Positions 49,356 to 51,905 of a stretch of 51,905 nucleotides of DNA are shown piece by piece (positions within the stretch are counted from its first letter, which is position 1; each line of letters starts with the position of its first letter). Source of the DNA: Lachnospiraceae bacterium (lineage in GTDB: Bacteria > Bacillota > Clostridia > Lachnospirales > Lachnospiraceae); contig JAEFAR010000015.1 in NCBI GenBank assembly GCA_016287675.1, forward strand, positions 1-51,905, given 5' to 3'. The translations under genes were made by a program, and so were the position numbers. The notes beneath the pieces were generated by a model. It was not told the origin of the DNA. It saw nothing but the letters and a program-made list of their open reading frames with translations, and did not search any database.

Positions 49356-49500
49356 GAAAATGTTTTGTTGTACATTTTTTGTTATTATAATCTACAGCAC
49401 TGTTCAACTCCCTTTCATTGGGCGAGCTGAGTCACCTGTCCTCATATCCTTAAACAGTTATTTATTCTATTTATTATTCCGTAAGAAGGAGATAATTTAA

Positions 49501-51576
49501 ATGAGAAAACTAAACAGTCTCAGAGTAAAACTTACAGGATTTTTCCTGATTCCCGTTATCTTCATCATGATAGTGGGCTATACCGCCTACTCCATTGCCT
49601 CAAAGGGAATGCAGACCACTTATGAATCAAACGCAGTTACAGCCCTTGAACAGGTTGCACAATACTATGAACTCACTTTCGAAGTAGTAGAAAGCAAAGC
49701 TGATCAGCTTGCAAGTCTGTCAGAGCTGAAAAACCTTTACGGAGGCGCATACACAGACGCTGACGAGCTGAGAAGCGCTCTCTCCAATGTAAAGCGAAGC
49801 GCCAAGAACCTGGCGGAATCCGATCGTATCGTAGGGGACCTCTCCATTCTTTCCTTTCAGCAGACAGCCTTTTCCGTTGCCAACGGAAACTATCTGATGG
49901 TGGATTATATCGGTTCCTCCACTGCCGCTGAATTTGAAAAGACCGACGATTACAAGCTCCTTAAGGCTCTCCCCGAGGGTGCGGGCTGGATCGGAGTACG
50001 TTCCTTCATCGATACCTACGAAGCTTCCAACGGTCTTACAAGTTCGCCCTATTGTGCGGTTTATGTAAAGCCTTTTTATAACTCTCTGGGCGATAAGCTG
50101 GGCTACATCTCCATCGATATCAAGCTGGACATTTCAACGAATGTTCTGGGAAGCATAAACTTAGGCGACGACAGTATATATGCCTTTATTACACCGGATG
50201 AAGTGGAGACCACTACTGCCGGAAAGAGCGACGATGCGGAGACCGTCTTCGCGTTTACCACATTTTACGACGATCTGAAGGCTTCCCATGCCTCCTCCGG
50301 TTATGAATGGATGATCGACGCGGCCGACGGAGAAGAGTATCTCTACACCTATGCCAAGATCGCGGACACCGGTGCGGTCATATGTTGTCGCATCCCCAAG
50401 ACGGTTATCAATGAAAGCGTAAGCAACATCAGATCCGCTTCCATAATCGCCGTCATCCTTGCGGCTGTGATCTCATCACTGGTGGGCATCGTTGTTTCCA
50501 GCAGGATCGGCAGTGCGGTAAAGGTGATCTCCAAGGGCTTCGAACAGGCCGCTCAGGGTGATCTCACCGTTAAGATAGCCACCACAAGAAAGGATGAATT
50601 CGGTGCACTTTCCACATCCGCAAACAAGATGATAGAAAACACAAAGAGGCTGCTTTCAAAGGTTTCGGCCACTGCTGATTCTCTTAAGGAATCCTCGGAG
50701 GAGATCGGACTCGCATCCGATGAGCTCGTTACCGCATCGGTCAATATCACAACCTCGGTCAATGAGATCAGAAAAGGTCTGGATCAAGAGGCTCAGGACT
50801 CCGAAGACTGCCTGAATGCCGCAAACAAGCTGACTGAAAAGATCGAAGTCGTAAGAGAAAATGTTACGGCTATCGACGGTATGGCCACCGACGCGGACGA
50901 TTCGGTAAAGAACGGTATAGGAGCCGTGGAGAACCTTAAAGTTAAAGCAAATGAAACAAGTGAAGTTACCAGAGGCGTCATCGTGGATATCGAAGAACTT
51001 GCCCGTGAAACCTCTTCCATCAGTAACATCATCGCTACCATCGATGACATCGCCAGCCAGACGAACCTTCTTTCCCTTAACGCTTCCATCGAGGCCGCAA
51101 GAGCGGGAGATGCCGGACGAGGCTTTGCGGTCGTTGCGGAAGAGATCAGAAAACTCGCGGAACAGAGTGCTGTTTCGGCCGGTGAGATCGGTAAGATCAT
51201 CCTTTCCGTTACCTCCAAGACCGAAAAGACCGCTGCTGCCGCAAAACAGGCCGAAGAGATCGTTATCCAGCAGGAAGAGGCAGTTTCCACCACGATGGCA
51301 GAATTTAATGTCATCGGTGAAAACGTTAACACCATTGCAACACACCTTAAGGACATCGGCCTTCAGGTCGCAGAAATGGAAAAGGCCAAAGTCAACACCC
51401 TTACAGCTGTTGAAGGTATTTCGGCAGTTTCCGAAGAAACAGCCGTTGCCTCAACAGAGGTTGAAAACACCGCCCTCGCAGCTCAGACTGCCGCCAAGAA
51501 TCTTAATGACGTCATTCAGGATCTGAGGAGTGCGGCAGATTCACTTACAACAGAGCTCAAGGGCTTCAAACTGTAA
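49501..51576 (+). CDS. Methyl-accepting chemotaxis protein
   Basis: A 691-residue transmembrane receptor. TM1 is about residues 12-32, an extracellular Cache-type sensor covers about 33-310 (conserved-looking [20 protein letters not shown]), and TM2 is about 312-338. HAMP follows (about 339-392), then the long coiled-coil signalling domain with the hairpin tip [20 protein letters not shown] near residue 518 that contacts CheA and CheW. Flanking regions carry paired Glu/Gln methylation sites. The ligand is unknown. GAAGGAGAT is the ribosome site. A lipoprotein gene begins 20 bases downstream, so a binding protein may feed this receptor (inference). Confidence 0.95.
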   Translation: MRKLNSLRVKLTGFFLIPVIFIMIVGYTAYSIASKGMQTTYESNAVTALEQVAQYYELTFEVVESKADQLASLSELKNLYGGAYTDADELRSALSNVKRSAKNLAESDRIVGDLSILSFQQTAFSVANGNYLMVDYIGSSTAAEFEKTDDYKLLKALPEGAGWIGVRSFIDTYEASNGLTSSPYCAVYVKPFYNSLGDKLGYISIDIKLDISTNVLGSINLGDDSIYAFITPDEVETTTAGKSDDAETVFAFTTFYDDLKASHASSGYEWMIDAADGEEYLYTYAKIADTGAVICCRIPKTVINESVSNIRSASIIAVILAAVISSLVGIVVSSRIGSAVKVISKGFEQAAQGDLTVKIATTRKDEFGALSTSANKMIENTKRLLSKVSATADSLKESSEEIGLASDELVTASVNITTSVNEIRKGLDQEAQDSEDCLNAANKLTEKIEVVRENVTAIDGMATDADDSVKNGIGAVENLKVKANETSEVTRGVIVDIEELARETSSISNIIATIDDIASQTNLLSLNASIEAARAGDAGRGFAVVAEEIRKLAEQSAVSAGEIGKIILSVTSKTEKTAAAAKQAEEIVIQQEEAVSTTMAEFNVIGENVNTIATHLKDIGLQVAEMEKAKVNTLTAVEGISAVSEETAVASTEVENTALAAQTAAKNLNDVIQDLRSAADSLTTELKGFKL

Positions 51577-51595
51577 AAGTAAGGAGGTTAGACTC

Positions 51596-51905
51596 ATGAA
51601 GAAAAGAATTACTGCTATGCTTATAGCGGGCATTATGGTTTTATCCCTCACCGCCTGCGGTAACAGCAATGTAAAGATAAATCAGAGAACAAGAACCAGT
51701 ACAAGGACAAAAACCGTACAGACCGCAAAAACTGACAATAATACCAATAACACAGCTGTATCCACCCCCACGCCCACTCCCGTGTCTGTGGACAAGCTTA
51801 CCTTTTCCGAAGCTCCGGAGCTTAAGGCAAAGGTGAGTGCAGGCACTTTACCCGCAGTGGAAGACCGTATCCCCGATAAGGACAATGTGTTTATCGCACA
51901 GACGG
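51596..51905 (+). CDS. Lipoprotein, probable family 5 solute-binding protein (partial, runs off window)
   Basis: The first 103 codons only. After AAGGAGG the protein begins with a lipoprotein signal: MKKRITAMLIAGIMVLSLTA followed by the lipobox cysteine (LTAC). A Thr/Asn-rich linker (TNNTAVSTPTPTPVSV) follows. The segment APELKAKVSAGTLPAVEDRI is the typical start of oligopeptide/extracellular family 5 binding proteins. The gene lies 19 bases after the MCP gene, probably in one transcript. The family call rests on a short stretch, so it is moderate. Confidence 0.65.
   Translation, partial: MKKRITAMLIAGIMVLSLTACGNSNVKINQRTRTSTRTKTVQTAKTDNNTNNTAVSTPTPTPVSVDKLTFSEAPELKAKVSAGTLPAVEDRIPDKDNVFIAQT

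Noticed and set aside
49233-49500. T-box riboswitch upstream of leuS
   Set aside because: The leader is about 90 AT-rich bases with no T-box TGGN sequence, no antiterminator and no terminator.
49386-49500. Cyclic di-GMP (GEMM) riboswitch before the chemotaxis receptor
   Set aside because: The conserved AGGGCAAACC and GCAAAGCC blocks are not present; only a weak CTCCC/GGGCGAG pairing is seen.

Overview
The window looks like chromosomal DNA of an anaerobic Gram-positive bacterium of the Clostridia, most likely a Lachnospiraceae (Butyrivibrio-like). This is an inference from gene content: a small bacterial SRP RNA, Firmicutes-type promoters and AGGAGG ribosome binding sites, a YugP-type metallopeptidase, GH51 and DUF2264 carbohydrate genes, a GPH sugar symporter, HD-GYP and MCP signalling genes, and no respiratory genes. 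I see no rRNA, tRNA, CRISPR array, phage or replication origin.

Layout. 1-6.5 kb: a VanZ-like protein and an MFS/spermidine-synthase-like protein, an IS607-family element (serine recombinase plus TnpB with a candidate guide RNA), then an Fe-S aldo/keto reductase and a YugP-like protease. This block is bracketed by arrays of a GC-rich repeat (TGACACCCGGGGACGGGG...). 6.5-13.7 kb (minus): a small unknown gene and a run of histidine kinase, response regulator, aminotransferase, asnS and a GH51 arabinofuranosidase. 13.9-16.3 kb (plus): metK and an HD-GYP protein. 16.3-24.7 kb: murA, a small Ig-like protein, and a minus-strand run ksgA, GNAT, tadA, a cNMP-binding-fold protein and a TPR/AAA-type ATPase. 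24.7-30.5 kb: Fe-S and cysteine genes (iscU, iscS, cysK, metY) and an Rrf2/IscR-like regulator. 30.5-40.2 kb: a MITE inside a tiny ORF, then an eight-gene minus-strand sulfur operon (glutathionyl-hydroquinone-reductase-like protein, amino-acid ABC transporter, double GNAT protein, two PLP C-S enzymes, M20 peptidase) preceded by its LysR regulator. 40.3-46.6 kb: a GPH symporter divergent from DUF2264 and a bifunctional wall-polymer glycosyltransferase. 46.6-51.9 kb: SRP RNA, leuS, an MCP and the start of a lipoprotein.

How it fits together. 24.9-40.2 kb reads as a sulfur regulon. The Rrf2 protein has three cysteines placed like the IscR cluster ligands. Related GGTA/TACC operator motifs lie in the promoters of iscS, metY, rrf2 and the GST-ABC operon. 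The iscS leader also carries an intrinsic terminator, and the metY leader a 31-codon cysteine-containing peptide ORF with its own Shine-Dalgarno. The GST-ABC operon has a textbook LysR box (T-N11-A in a dyad) about 66 bp upstream of its predicted start. Its enzyme set resembles, but is not identical to, the Bacillus ytmI/yxe sulfur-salvage operons (transport, N-acetylation, deacylation, C-S cleavage). A route for breaking down thiol conjugates of unknown identity is the most interesting hypothesis here.

Small-scale features of note: the repeat family begins 0-12 bp after stop codons in one fixed orientation relative to the gene; a MITE splits a 19-codon membrane-peptide ORF; a PIG-L deacetylase gene has an internal deletion; and a 28-codon membrane peptide ORF has a probable one-base frameshift.
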